Numbered from the stretch's first letter, positions 1 to 6,095 are shown. The stretch: DNA of 6,095 nucleotides from Candidatus Competibacteraceae bacterium (GCA_003527885.1 DPWB01000002.1:1-6095); one strand, 5' to 3'. Notes: generated from the sequence alone by a model not told the origin. A program made the numbers and translations.

Positions 1-97
1 TTCCGTGTTTCTGCGAGCTGTATTTTTTTTTCAAGCAGAAGACGGCATACGAGATCTAGTACGGTCTCGTGGGCTCGGAGATGTGTATAAGAGACAG
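1..97. other. Illumina Nextera P7 adapter (technical sequence, not genomic)
   Basis: This stretch is library adapter, not organism DNA. Positions 32-55 match the P7 flow-cell primer (begins CAAGCAGAAGACGG, ends ACGAGAT). Positions 56-63 (CTAGTACG) are an 8-base i7 index, whose reverse complement CGTACTAG I recall as Nextera index N702. Positions 64-78 are the Nextera read-2 arm (GTCTCGTGGGCTCGG), and 79-97 are the 19-base Tn5 mosaic end (AGATGTGTATAAGAGACAG). Positions 23-31 are nine T, consistent with read-through past the primer end. Positions 1-22 are unassigned, probably low-quality read tail. Genomic DNA starts at 98. Any reading frame running through here carries artefact peptides, for example MGSEMCIRDR on the plus strand. 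Confidence 0.98.
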
Positions 98-1277
98 ATT
101 TGATGGTTCGTTGCAAAGCGTCCAAAACCTGCCGCGCGCCCGCCGAACTGTCGGGTTGATCGCCGCTGTCGCGCACCACCACCACGGTTTGCCCGCCCTG
201 GCCGGCCAGCCGCACCCGATAGCGGGTGCCGGCCGGGGGCGCATTGGCTTTGCTCCGCCAAAACGCCAGCTTGGACAGCCAACCCTCATCGCCTGGCTTG
301 CGGTTTTCCAGTTCGGGGTCGCGATATTCGACCACGTACAGGCCCTGACCGCGATTTTGCTCCTCCACGGCGTAATTGCTGCTGTCCAGCGCCAGCCCGA
401 CCAGCCGCCAAGCGCGCGAGTAGTCCTCGCCGACGATCAACTGAGTCTCACCGCCCTGTTCGCTCAGCCGGACGCGCGGGCCGGACGCCGCACCGGTCCG
501 GGCCTGCCGGGTCTCGGCGCGCTTCTCCGACGCCCCCAGATAAGCCGACAACCGCTTGAGCATTTCGGCCTCCAGTTCCGGGTCGGAGGGCCGCCGCTGC
601 CAAGCATAGGTATTGGTCGCGCTGGCGCTGGCGCCACCGACCGCCACTTCCTCGACGCCCGAATGGCTCAAATACACCTCGGTCGCGCCGCCGTCGGCGG
701 CCCGCTCCAGCCGGGTCCGAAACCGGTCGCGGGTGGGCGCCGAATAGAGGATGTCCAGATACCGCTTCAACACGGCGCGAATGCCATCCTGCGGGATGTC
801 GGCGCGATTTTCCACCCAATCGGTCTCCATGATCCCGATGGTGGGGTCGTCGCGCTTCAGCGCGAAGCCGTTGCTGGTCCAGAACTCCCGCACCTTGGGC
901 CACACCTGATCGGCCGGGGCCGCCACCACCAGCCAGCGCTGGTTGCCCGCCTGTTCCAGCGTAATGCCCGGCTGCGCGGGCAGCACCGCTTCGGCCTTTT
1001 GGGCTCGTTGCGGTCGCGCGCCCCCGCGCTCGTTGGCATACGCCGACAGCGAGGCCGAACCGGCCGGATTGAGTTCCGGGATCACCAGCGTATCGTCGAT
1101 GGTGGATGCGGTCAGATCCGGTGGGACTTCCAGCGGCTGCGACAGCGTGCTGCGACGGTAGTCGGGCCGCCGATCCGGCAACAGCGTATCCAGATTGGTG
1201 GAGCAGGCGACGAGCGCCATCACGGCGGCGACCGGGATCGCGGCGCGCCACAAGAGTAGAGAAAACCGCTTAGCCAT
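98..1277 (-). CDS. bamC: Outer membrane protein assembly factor BamC (NlpB), 3' end cut by adapter
   Basis: BamC is a lipoprotein subunit of the BAM complex, which inserts beta-barrel proteins into the outer membrane; in E. coli its unstructured N-terminus binds BamD. The start ATG is at 1277. The first 25 residues form a lipoprotein signal peptide ending in the lipobox LVAC, with lipidated Cys25 and Ser26 at +2, which fits outer-membrane sorting. A proline-rich segment follows (about 34-55, with DYRRSTLSQPLEVPPDL). Then come two helix-grip domains, one around 100-215 (TDWVENRADIP at 152-162) and one from about 268 to the end (YRVRLAGQGG near the C-terminus). There are 393 genuine codons, against 344 residues in E. 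coli. The frame runs without a stop into the adapter, so only a few natural C-terminal residues seem to be missing. The gene starts 7 bases after dapA, as in enteric dapA-bamC. A GGAG lies 15 bases upstream, too far to be a strong ribosome site. Confidence 0.93.
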
Positions 1278-1284
1278 AATGTTG

Positions 1285-2157
1285 TCAGAGGACTCCAGCC
1301 TGTTGCATCGCCGCCCGCACCGCCGGCTGGAATGACTCCGCCAGCGGCGTCAGCGGCAGACGGATACCTGAAGGGATCAGCCCCAATTGGTTGACCGCCC
1401 ATTTCACCGGGATCGGATTGGATTCGAGAAACAGCGCCTTGTGCAGTTCGTTCAGCCGGCTATCGATGGCTTCGACCCGGACGCGATCACCGGCCAAAGC
1501 GGCGGCGCTCAGATCGTACATGGCGCGCGGCGCGACGTTGGCGGTGACCGAAATCACGCCCTTGGCGCCGGCCAGCATCGCCTCGGCGGCGATGCCGTCA
1601 TCGCCGCTGAACACGTCCAGCCGGTCCCCGCAGCGTCGCACCAAGTCCCGGATGCGGTCGAGGGTGCTGGCTTCCTTGATCCCGACGATGTTGGGGATAT
1701 CGGCCAAGCGCTCGACCGTCTCCGGCTTCATGTCGCAGGCGGTGCGGCCGGGAACGTTGTAGAGAATCTGCGGGATCGCCACGCTGTCCGCGATCAGCTT
1801 GTAATGGCGGTACAGACCTTCTTGCGTGGGCTTGTTGTAATAAGGCGTGACCAGCAAACAGGCATCGGCGCCGGCCTCCATCGCCCGCCGGGTCAGGTGC
1901 AGCGCCTCGCTGGTCGAGTTGGCCCCGGTGCCGGCGATCACCGGAACGCGCCGCCGGACCAATTCCACGGTGCGGCGCACGAAATGGGCGTGTTCCTCGA
2001 AATCCAGCGTCGCCGATTCACCGGTGGTGCCGACGGCGACGATGGCGTCGGTACCGTTTTCGAGGTGGAACTCCACCAACTGCGCCAACGCCTGGTAATC
2101 CACCGCGCCATCCGGCTGCATCGGCGTGACGATCGCTACCATACTGCCCCGAAACAT
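1285..2157 (-). CDS. dapA: 4-hydroxy-tetrahydrodipicolinate synthase
   Basis: DapA condenses pyruvate with L-aspartate-4-semialdehyde. This is the first committed step to diaminopimelate and lysine, feeding peptidoglycan synthesis in the cytoplasm. The protein has 290 residues (E. coli 292) and aligns from the first residue (MFRGSMVAIVTPM). All catalytic residues sit at the E. coli numbers: Thr44 and Thr45 in GTTGES, Tyr107 in TPYYNKP, Tyr133 and Arg138 in YNVPGRT, and the Schiff-base Lys161 in GIKEAS. Most residues of the lysine feedback site are also present (Ala49, His56, Asn80, Glu84, Tyr106), but position 53 is Phe where E. coli has His. The start is backed by GGAGAAGG 7 bases upstream. 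bamC follows after 7 bases, so the two are probably one transcript. Upstream the gene diverges from gcvR. Confidence 0.98.
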   Translation of the reverse strand: MFRGSMVAIVTPMQPDGAVDYQALAQLVEFHLENGTDAIVAVGTTGESATLDFEEHAHFVRRTVELVRRRVPVIAGTGANSTSEALHLTRRAMEAGADACLLVTPYYNKPTQEGLYRHYKLIADSVAIPQILYNVPGRTACDMKPETVERLADIPNIVGIKEASTLDRIRDLVRRCGDRLDVFSGDDGIAAEAMLAGAKGVISVTANVAPRAMYDLSAAALAGDRVRVEAIDSRLNELHKALFLESNPIPVKWAVNQLGLIPSGIRLPLTPLAESFQPAVRAAMQQAGVL

Positions 2158-2164
2158 AACGTTA

Positions 2165-2172
2165 CCTTCTCC
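2165..2172 (-). promoter_or_regulatory. Ribosome binding site of dapA
   Basis: On the minus strand this reads GGAGAAGG, ending 7 bases before the ATG at 2157. It is a strong Shine-Dalgarno match and fixes the dapA start. Confidence 0.85.
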
Positions 2173-2213
2173 ACTCTAGCGGGTCATCGCGGCATGGTAC
2201 GGATACCGGAGGG

Positions 2214-2224
2214 GCTTGACAAGC
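2214..2224. repeat. Small dyad GCTTG-A-CAAGC in divergent region
   Basis: This is a perfect inverted repeat with 5-base arms and one central A. Outer bases CGGA (2207-2210) and TCCG (2226-2229) can extend the pairing across a 3:1 internal loop. The centre overlaps a TTGACA hexamer. It could be a regulator operator or a chance dyad, and no known operator is recognised. Confidence 0.4.
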
Positions 2225-2226
2225 GT

Positions 2227-2254
2227 CCGCCGCCGGCCCGGAGGGCGGCGGCGG
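2227..2254. repeat. GC-only hairpin in divergent region
   Basis: CCGCCGCCG (2227-2235) pairs perfectly with CGGCGGCGG (2246-2254). After one G-G mismatch, CC (2237-2238) pairs with GG (2243-2244) around a 4-base loop. There is no T run on either side in either direction, so it does not look like an intrinsic terminator. It may be a leader structure of the dapA transcript, or simply low-complexity GC sequence. Confidence 0.5.
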
Positions 2255-2313
2255 TTTCCACCCCGACGCGTTGCCTGTACACTGAAACGGATAAAATTTA
2301 TTTATTTGCCTGT

Positions 2314-2319
2314 GGGAAG
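2314..2319 (+). promoter_or_regulatory. Ribosome binding site of gcvR
   Basis: GGGAAG lies 8 bases before the GTG at 2328. It is a modest Shine-Dalgarno match. An in-frame stop at 2283-2285, with no ATG between, leaves GTG 2328 as the best start. Confidence 0.55.
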
Positions 2320-2327
2320 CTTCATCC

Positions 2328-2858
2328 GTGAAAAACAATCTCGTCGTTTCCGCCTTGGGTGAAGATCGTCCCGGCCTCGTCAACGAGCTGTCCCGCGCGA
2401 TTCTGGAGTGCGATTGCAACATCATGGATAGCCGCATGACGGTGCTGGGCCGCGAGTTCGGCATCCTGCTGCTGGTGCAAGGCAACTGGAACACCCTGAC
2501 CAAACTGGAAATGCAGTTCAAGCGGCTGGAACAGGCGTTGAACATGATCATCCTGACCAAACGCACCGAAAGCCGCACGCCGGCGGGCGACGTGTTGCCC
2601 TACGCGGTGGAGGTCGTGGCGGTCAACCAACCGGGGATCGTCCATCATCTGGCCAGCTTTTTCGCCAGCCGCTCGATCAACATCGAGGACATGGTCACCC
2701 GCAGCTACAGCGCGCCGCATACCGGTACGCCGATGTTTTCGGTCAACCTGGCCATCGGCATTCCCGCCAGCACGCATATCGCCATGCTGCGCGAGGAGTT
2801 TCTGGATTTTTGCGACGATTTGAACCTGGATGCGGTGCTGGAACCGATCAAGGGATGA
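2328..2858 (+). CDS. gcvR: Glycine cleavage system regulator GcvR (tandem ACT domains)
   Basis: In E. coli GcvR lowers expression of the glycine cleavage operon by binding the activator GcvA when glycine is scarce; it has no DNA-binding domain of its own. The protein here has 176 residues (E. coli 190) and starts with GTG. It consists of two ACT domains. The first spans about 5-80, with ALGEDRPGLV at 9-18 and CNIMDSRMTVLG at 30-41. The second spans about 93-172, with VNQPGIVHHLASFF at 99-112 and SINIEDMV at 116-123. The DRPG/NQPG turns are typical ACT ligand-binding loops. No DNA-binding motif is seen. It sits divergent from dapA and 7 bases ahead of bcp, matching the enteric order. No gcvA lies in the window, so the glycine role is inferred from family and synteny. 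A more general ACT-domain regulator remains possible. Confidence 0.88.
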   Translation: MKNNLVVSALGEDRPGLVNELSRAILECDCNIMDSRMTVLGREFGILLLVQGNWNTLTKLEMQFKRLEQALNMIILTKRTESRTPAGDVLPYAVEVVAVNQPGIVHHLASFFASRSINIEDMVTRSYSAPHTGTPMFSVNLAIGIPASTHIAMLREEFLDFCDDLNLDAVLEPIKG

Positions 2859-2865
2859 AACGGGC

Positions 2866-3342
2866 ATGAGCGTTACCCTGGACCAACCGGTACCCGATTT
2901 TAGCGCCGCCGCCACCGGCGGCCTGACCGTAAAGCTGTCCGAATGGCGTGGCCGGCCGGTGGTGCTGTATTGCTACCCCAAGGACAATACTCCCGGCTGC
3001 ACGCTCGAAGGCCAGCAATTTCGGGATTTATACGATCGCTTCACCGCGCTGGACGCCGTCGTGTTCGGCGTCTCGCGCGACAGCGTGCGCAGCCATGACA
3101 ATTTTCGCGCCAAATACGGCTTTCCCTTTCACTTGATTGCGGATTCCGACGGAGCGCTGTGCGCGCTGTTCGATGTCATCAAACTGAAAAAGCATTACGG
3201 CAAGGAGGGGTTGGGCGTCGAGCGCAGCACCTTTTTGATCGACCGCGCCGGCGTGCTGCGCCGCGAATGGCGCAAGGTGAAAGTCGACGGCCACGCCCGA
3301 GCCGTGCTGGCCGCGCTCGAGAGCCTGCCTCCGGTCGCTTGA
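2866..3342 (+). CDS. bcp: Thioredoxin-dependent thiol peroxidase, BCP/PrxQ family
   Basis: This is a cytoplasmic peroxiredoxin that reduces hydrogen peroxide and organic hydroperoxides, normally recycled by thioredoxin. It has 158 residues (E. coli Bcp 156). The signature PKDNTPGC at 38-45 holds Pro38, Thr42 and the peroxidatic Cys45, and the conserved Arg120 lies in GVERSTFLID. In E. coli Bcp a resolving cysteine lies five residues after the peroxidatic one. Here that position is Gln50, and the only other cysteines are Cys36 and Cys99. The enzyme may therefore work as a 1-Cys type or use an unusual partner cysteine. The ATG at 2866 is preferred because the N-terminus MSVTLDQPVPDFS fits the family and AGGGA lies 10 bases upstream; an upstream in-frame ATG at 2830 lies inside gcvR. 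The gene is probably co-transcribed with gcvR. Confidence 0.95.
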   Translation: MSVTLDQPVPDFSAAATGGLTVKLSEWRGRPVVLYCYPKDNTPGCTLEGQQFRDLYDRFTALDAVVFGVSRDSVRSHDNFRAKYGFPFHLIADSDGALCALFDVIKLKKHYGKEGLGVERSTFLIDRAGVLRREWRKVKVDGHARAVLAALESLPPVA

Positions 3343-3478
3343 AGCCGCTCTCGCCACCAAACCCGTAACGGCAAACACCCCATGCTGGCAGCGCCGCCCG
3401 GACACTCGCACCTTCCTGCCGATCCTCTTGCCAACCTTTCTTCTCAACTTTCGCGCCGCACCGGCCCCACTCCCCGCC
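3343..3478. other. Gap between bcp and the PIN-PhoH gene
   Basis: These 136 bases hold no terminator hairpin followed by T, no convincing promoter pair and no supported gene. The second half is strikingly C-rich and G-poor on the plus strand. A TTG at 3428 could extend the PhoH-family protein by 17 residues into this gap. Confidence 0.5.
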
Positions 3479-4909
3479 ATGCCCGAACCTGCCTCTGAGT
3501 CTTTGCAATTGAACCCGGCGGCCGAGCGCCGGCTCTTCGTGCTCGACACCAACGTTCTCATGCACGACCCCACCGCCTTGTTCCGCTTCCAGGAACACGA
3601 CATCCACCTGCCGATGATGGTCTTGGAGGAATTGGATCACGCCAAGAAGGGTGTCTCGGAAGTCGCCCGCAACGTCCGCCAAGTCAGTCGGTTTCTGGAC
3701 GATCTGGTCGCCGGGGCCAGCAAGGAACAAATCGACCTGGGTTTGCCGCTGCCGGCCCCGGCCGGCCAGCGGGAAGAATCGGCCGGCGGACGGCTGTTTT
3801 TTCAGACGCGCCCGCTCCGGCTGAGCGTCCCGGCCGACCTGCTGCCGGGCAACACCCCCGACCACGACATTCTCGGAATGGCGCTGAGCTTGCGCCAAGA
3901 GAACCCCGGCAGCCGCGTCACCCTGGTGTCCAAGGACATCAATCTGCGGATCAAAGCCGCCATCCTGGGCTTGCACGCCGAAGACTACTACAACGACCAA
4001 ACGCTCGATGACGTCAATCTGCTTTACAGCGGCGCGCGGGACTTGCCGGCCAACTTCTGGGAAACCCACGGCAAGGAACTGGATTCCTGGAAAGACAGCG
4101 GTCGCACCTACTATCGGGTTCGCGGCCCGGAAGTCGCGAGCTGGCATCCCAACCAGGGTTTGTTTCAGACCGACGCGCCGGCCGCGTTCACCGTGCGCCA
4201 ATTGCGCGGCACGGAAGCGATCATCGAAATCCTCAAGGATTACACCACGCCCAACCACGCGGTTTGGGGCATCGTCGCCCGCAACCGCGAACAAAACTTC
4301 GCGCTCAACCTGCTGCTGGACCCCGAAATCGATTTCGTGTCCCTGCTCGGTGCCGCCGGCACCGGCAAGACCCTGCTGGCGCTGGCGGCCGGGCTGGCGC
4401 AAACCTTGGACAGCAAACGCTACCGGGAAATCATCATGACCCGCGTCACGGTTCCCGTCGGCGAGGATATCGGTTTTCTGCCCGGCACCGAGGAGGAAAA
4501 GATGACGCCCTGGATGGGGGCGCTGATGGACAACCTGGAAGTTCTCGCCCCGCAGGATGGTAGCGAGTGGGGCCGCGCCGCCACCGCCGATTTGTTGAGC
4601 AACAAGATCAAGATTCGCTCCTTGAACTTCATGCGCGGTCGGACCTTTCAAAACAAGTATCTGATTATCGACGAAGCGCAGAATTTGACTGCCAAACAGA
4701 TGAAGACCCTGATCACCCGCGCCGGCCCCGGCACCAAGGTGATCTGCCTGGGCAACATCGCTCAGATCGACACGCCTTATTTGTCCGAAACCACCTCCGG
4801 CCTGACCTACGTGGTGGACCGCTTCAAGGATTGGCCGCACGGCGGGCATGTCACCCTGCGGCGCGGCGAACGGTCGCGGCTGGCGGAATTCGCTTCGGAG
4901 CAACTTTGA
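3479..4909 (+). CDS. PhoH-family ATPase with N-terminal PIN domain (PhoH2/YlaK type)
   Basis: Proteins of this build join a PIN ribonuclease fold to a PhoH ATPase. Mycobacterial PhoH2 has been described as an RNA helicase and RNase; the role in gammaproteobacteria is poorly defined. In 476 residues, the PIN domain covers about 18-170, with acidic residues Asp23 (LFVLDTNVLMHD), Glu50/Glu51 (VLEELD), Asp128/Asp130 (NTPDHDILGMA) and Asp153 (SKDINLR). The PhoH domain covers about 260-476. It has Walker A GAAGTGKT at 291-298, the PhoH-typical PVGEDIGFLPG at 326-336, Walker B IIDEAQ with Asp398 and Glu399, GNIAQID at 425-431, and a C-terminal RGERS. Both active sites look intact. The ATG at 3479 is chosen because the family begins shortly before the first PIN strand; no Shine-Dalgarno is visible, and a TTG at 3428 is an alternative. 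cls starts one base after the stop. Confidence 0.93.
   Translation: MPEPASESLQLNPAAERRLFVLDTNVLMHDPTALFRFQEHDIHLPMMVLEELDHAKKGVSEVARNVRQVSRFLDDLVAGASKEQIDLGLPLPAPAGQREESAGGRLFFQTRPLRLSVPADLLPGNTPDHDILGMALSLRQENPGSRVTLVSKDINLRIKAAILGLHAEDYYNDQTLDDVNLLYSGARDLPANFWETHGKELDSWKDSGRTYYRVRGPEVASWHPNQGLFQTDAPAAFTVRQLRGTEAIIEILKDYTTPNHAVWGIVARNREQNFALNLLLDPEIDFVSLLGAAGTGKTLLALAAGLAQTLDSKRYREIIMTRVTVPVGEDIGFLPGTEEEKMTPWMGALMDNLEVLAPQDGSEWGRAATADLLSNKIKIRSLNFMRGRTFQNKYLIIDEAQNLTAKQMKTLITRAGPGTKVICLGNIAQIDTPYLSETTSGLTYVVDRFKDWPHGGHVTLRRGERSRLAEFASEQL
4897..4900 (+). promoter_or_regulatory. Ribosome binding site of cls inside the PhoH-gene end
   Basis: GGAG lies 10 bases before the cls ATG at 4911, within the last codons of the PhoH-family gene. 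With the one-base gap between stop and start, this supports coupled translation and the ATG 4911 start over an upstream in-frame ATG at 4848. Confidence 0.6.
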
Positions 4910-4910
4910 A

Positions 4911-6020
4911 ATGGTGCCGGAATCCCTGACCCTGACAACCGTTTTATCGTTGGCTTGGCTGTTGTGGCTGGTCATGGTCGGCGTGGGATTGATCCTGGAG
5001 CGCCGCCCGCCCGCAGCGACGCTGGCCTGGCTGTTGGCGCTGCTGTTTCTGCCCTACATCGGCGCCGTCATTTACTTTCTGTTCGGGCCGCGGCGGCTGC
5101 GGCGGCGGCGACTGCGCTACAGTCGCGCCCGCAACCGCCTGGTCCAATCCGCTCACGATCACCTGCGTCAGGACCATGCGCTGCCGCCCGGCTTCCCCGC
5201 CGCGGACTTCGAGCAGCAGCTCGCCACTTTGATGGAACATTCCGGACAGGGCGTACCCGTCGCGGCCCGCGACATCCGCTTGCTGGAGACCGGCGATGGC
5301 TGTTTTGAGGCCATCGAGGCCGACATCGGGGCAGCCACCCACCACGTTCACCTGGAATACTACATCTGGCAGCCGGACGGGATCGGAACCCGACTGCGCG
5401 ATTTGCTGATCGAGAAGGCTCGCGCCGGAGTGCAGGTGCGCCTGCTGCTGGACGCCATCGGGTCGAACAGCGTCAAGCGCAGTTTCCTGAGGCCCTTGGA
5501 AGAGGCCGGCGGTTCGACCGCCTGGTTCAACCCGATCCGCTTGCCCCGGCTCGGGCCCAACCACATCAATTTCCGCACCCATCGCAAGGTTGTCGTGATC
5601 GACGGCCGGATCGGCTTCATCGGCGGCATCAACATCAGCGACAGCCACAGCAGCTTCAGTGGCAGCCAAGACGCTTGGCGCGACACCCACTTGCGCATCG
5701 ATGGCGAGCCGGTGCACCGCTTGCAGTTCATCTTCCTGGAAGACTGGTATTTCGCCACCGAAAAAACGCCGCTCGAACCGGCGTTCTTCCCGGAATTTAC
5801 CGAGCCGCCGACCCGGCGCTGGCTGCAAGTCGTCGAATCCGGCCCCGATACCAACCGTTACGCCATCGCCAAGTTTTTCTTTGCCGCCATCGCCGGCGCA
5901 CGGCGACAACTCTTGCTGACGACCCCTTATTTCGTCCCGAACGAAGCCTTGATGATGGCCTTGGTTACGGCCGCCTCGCGCGGCGTGGAAGTCCGGATTC
6001 TGGTCCCCAAGCAAAGCGAC
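4911..6020 (+). CDS. cls: Cardiolipin synthase (ClsA-like phospholipase D family), 3' part missing
   Basis: Bacterial cardiolipin synthases of this type join two phosphatidylglycerols into cardiolipin plus glycerol at the inner membrane. The start ATG is one base after the PhoH-gene stop. Two membrane segments (about 7-29 and 36-58) form a hairpin, followed by the very basic RRLRRRRLR at 61-69. The first PLD half follows, with HLEYYIWQPDG and RLLLDAIGS leading to the first HKD motif, His224-x-Lys226-x4-Asp231 (THRKVVVID), then GFIGGIN. The sequence reaches TPYFVPNEAL and VRILVPKQSD, then stops at residue 370. The family is about 480 residues with a second HKD motif after this point, so that motif is missing here. 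The cut is not biological: the codons after Asp370 (EPTRPY and the TAG at 6039-6041) are Nextera adapter and index. The two-helix N-terminus and motif order favour a ClsA-type enzyme over ClsB/ClsC. Confidence 0.93.
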
Positions 6021-6095
6021 GAGCCCACGAGACCGTACTAGATCTCGTATGCCGTCTTCTGCTTGAAAAAAAAAAAACAACGTGAGTGAACACAG
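6020..6095. other. Illumina Nextera P7 adapter, reverse complement (technical sequence)
   Basis: Positions 6020-6033 match the end of the Nextera read-2 arm (CGAGCCCACGAGAC). Positions 6034-6041 are index CGTACTAG, the reverse complement of the index at 56-63, and 6042-6065 are the reverse complement of the P7 primer (ATCTCGTATGCC to GCTTG). Positions 6066-6077 are twelve A, typical of reads running past the adapter, and 6078-6095 are unassigned. The 19-base mosaic end that should separate insert from this arm is absent, so genomic sequence joins the adapter arm directly. The C at 6020 may belong to either side. Confidence 0.98.

Larger units (their letters stand above)
2158..2327. promoter_or_regulatory. 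Divergent dapA / gcvR control region
   Basis: These 170 bases separate two divergent operons, so promoters for both directions should lie here or just inside the genes. The only AT-rich patch is about 2291-2308 (ATAAAATTTATTTATTTG). For gcvR, TAAAAT at 2292-2297 could serve as a -10, with TTGCCT at 2271-2276 as a weak -35, but the 15-base spacing is short. TTGACA at 2216-2221 is a perfect -35 hexamer but has no matching -10 at normal distance. If the dapA promoter uses the same AT patch, the dapA leader would include the GC-rich hairpin at 2227-2254. The promoter assignments are tentative; the region's role follows from gene orientation. Confidence 0.6.

Noticed and set aside
448..1251. 267-residue minus-strand frame within bamC
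   Set aside because: It is in a different frame from the lipoprotein signal and helix-grip domains, is rich in Arg/Gly/Ala, and has no domain.
69..1259. 396-residue plus-strand frame opposite bamC
   Set aside because: It starts in adapter (MGSEMCIRDR), shows no recognisable domain, and lies opposite a clear BamC frame. It is a GC-rich shadow.
2227..2254. Intrinsic terminator
   Set aside because: The hairpin is strong, but no T run follows it on either strand and it lies between divergent gene starts.
1387..2331. 314-residue plus-strand frame opposite dapA
   Set aside because: It is antisense to an unmistakable DapA and has no recognisable motif.
3382..3498. Small ORF (starts MLAAPPGHSH) in the bcp-PhoH gap
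   Set aside because: It has no ribosome site, overlaps the start of the PIN-PhoH gene in another frame, and has proline/arginine-rich composition typical of chance frames in C-rich DNA.
3179..4975. 598-residue minus-strand frame opposite bcp and the PIN-PhoH gene
   Set aside because: No family motif is visible. Its length follows from high GC at third positions of the plus-strand genes, whose catalytic motifs are intact.
4911..6041. Naturally short single-HKD cardiolipin synthase
   Set aside because: The stop codon lies in the adapter index, so the truncation is technical and says nothing about the real protein length.
23..6074. Mobile element or linear replicon bounded by terminal inverted repeats
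   Set aside because: The repeats are Illumina P7 adapter and poly-A/T. The Tn5 mosaic end at 79-97 comes from the library transposome, and no transposase or target duplication is present.
4944..6080. 378-residue minus-strand frame opposite cls
   Set aside because: It begins with MFFFFQAEDGIRD, which is adapter and poly-T translated, and it is antisense to a clear cardiolipin synthase.

Overview
This window is an ordinary piece of chromosome from a GC-rich (by eye a little over 60%), non-enteric gammaproteobacterium, with raw Illumina/Nextera adapter sequence at both ends. The taxon is inferred from gene order. dapA-bamC on the minus strand diverges from gcvR-bcp on the plus strand, the arrangement known from Escherichia coli. 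The proteins resemble the enteric versions but are clearly diverged, and the PIN-PhoH and cardiolipin synthase genes follow directly. I cannot name a genus from the sequence alone.

Layout. Positions 1-97 are technical sequence: unassigned bases, a poly-T run, the P7 primer, an 8-base index, the Nextera arm and the Tn5 mosaic end. Positions 98-1277 (minus) hold bamC, an outer-membrane assembly lipoprotein, cut by the adapter just before its natural end. Positions 1285-2157 (minus) hold dapA, complete. Positions 2158-2327 form the divergent control region, with an AT-rich patch, a GC-only hairpin and a small dyad. Positions 2328-2858 (plus) hold gcvR, complete, and 2866-3342 hold bcp (PrxQ), complete, 7 bases after gcvR. 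A 136-base gap follows with no convincing terminator or promoter. Positions 3479-4909 hold a PIN-PhoH fusion gene. Positions 4911-6020 hold the first 370 codons of a cardiolipin synthase, cut before its second catalytic motif. Positions from 6020 to the end are again adapter, poly-A and unassigned bases.

How the genes work together. dapA and bamC are probably co-transcribed. They link lysine/diaminopimelate (cell wall precursor) synthesis with outer-membrane protein assembly by position only. gcvR (glycine-responsive control of the glycine cleavage system) and bcp (thiol peroxidase) form a second tight pair. The PhoH-family gene and cls are separated by one base and are probably translationally coupled.

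I found no phage, mobile element, CRISPR, defence or novel system. The points most worth a second look are the adapter artefacts, which create false protein ends and a false terminal inverted repeat. Next come the missing canonical resolving cysteine in the PrxQ protein, a Phe in place of a lysine-site His in DapA, and the structured divergent intergenic region.
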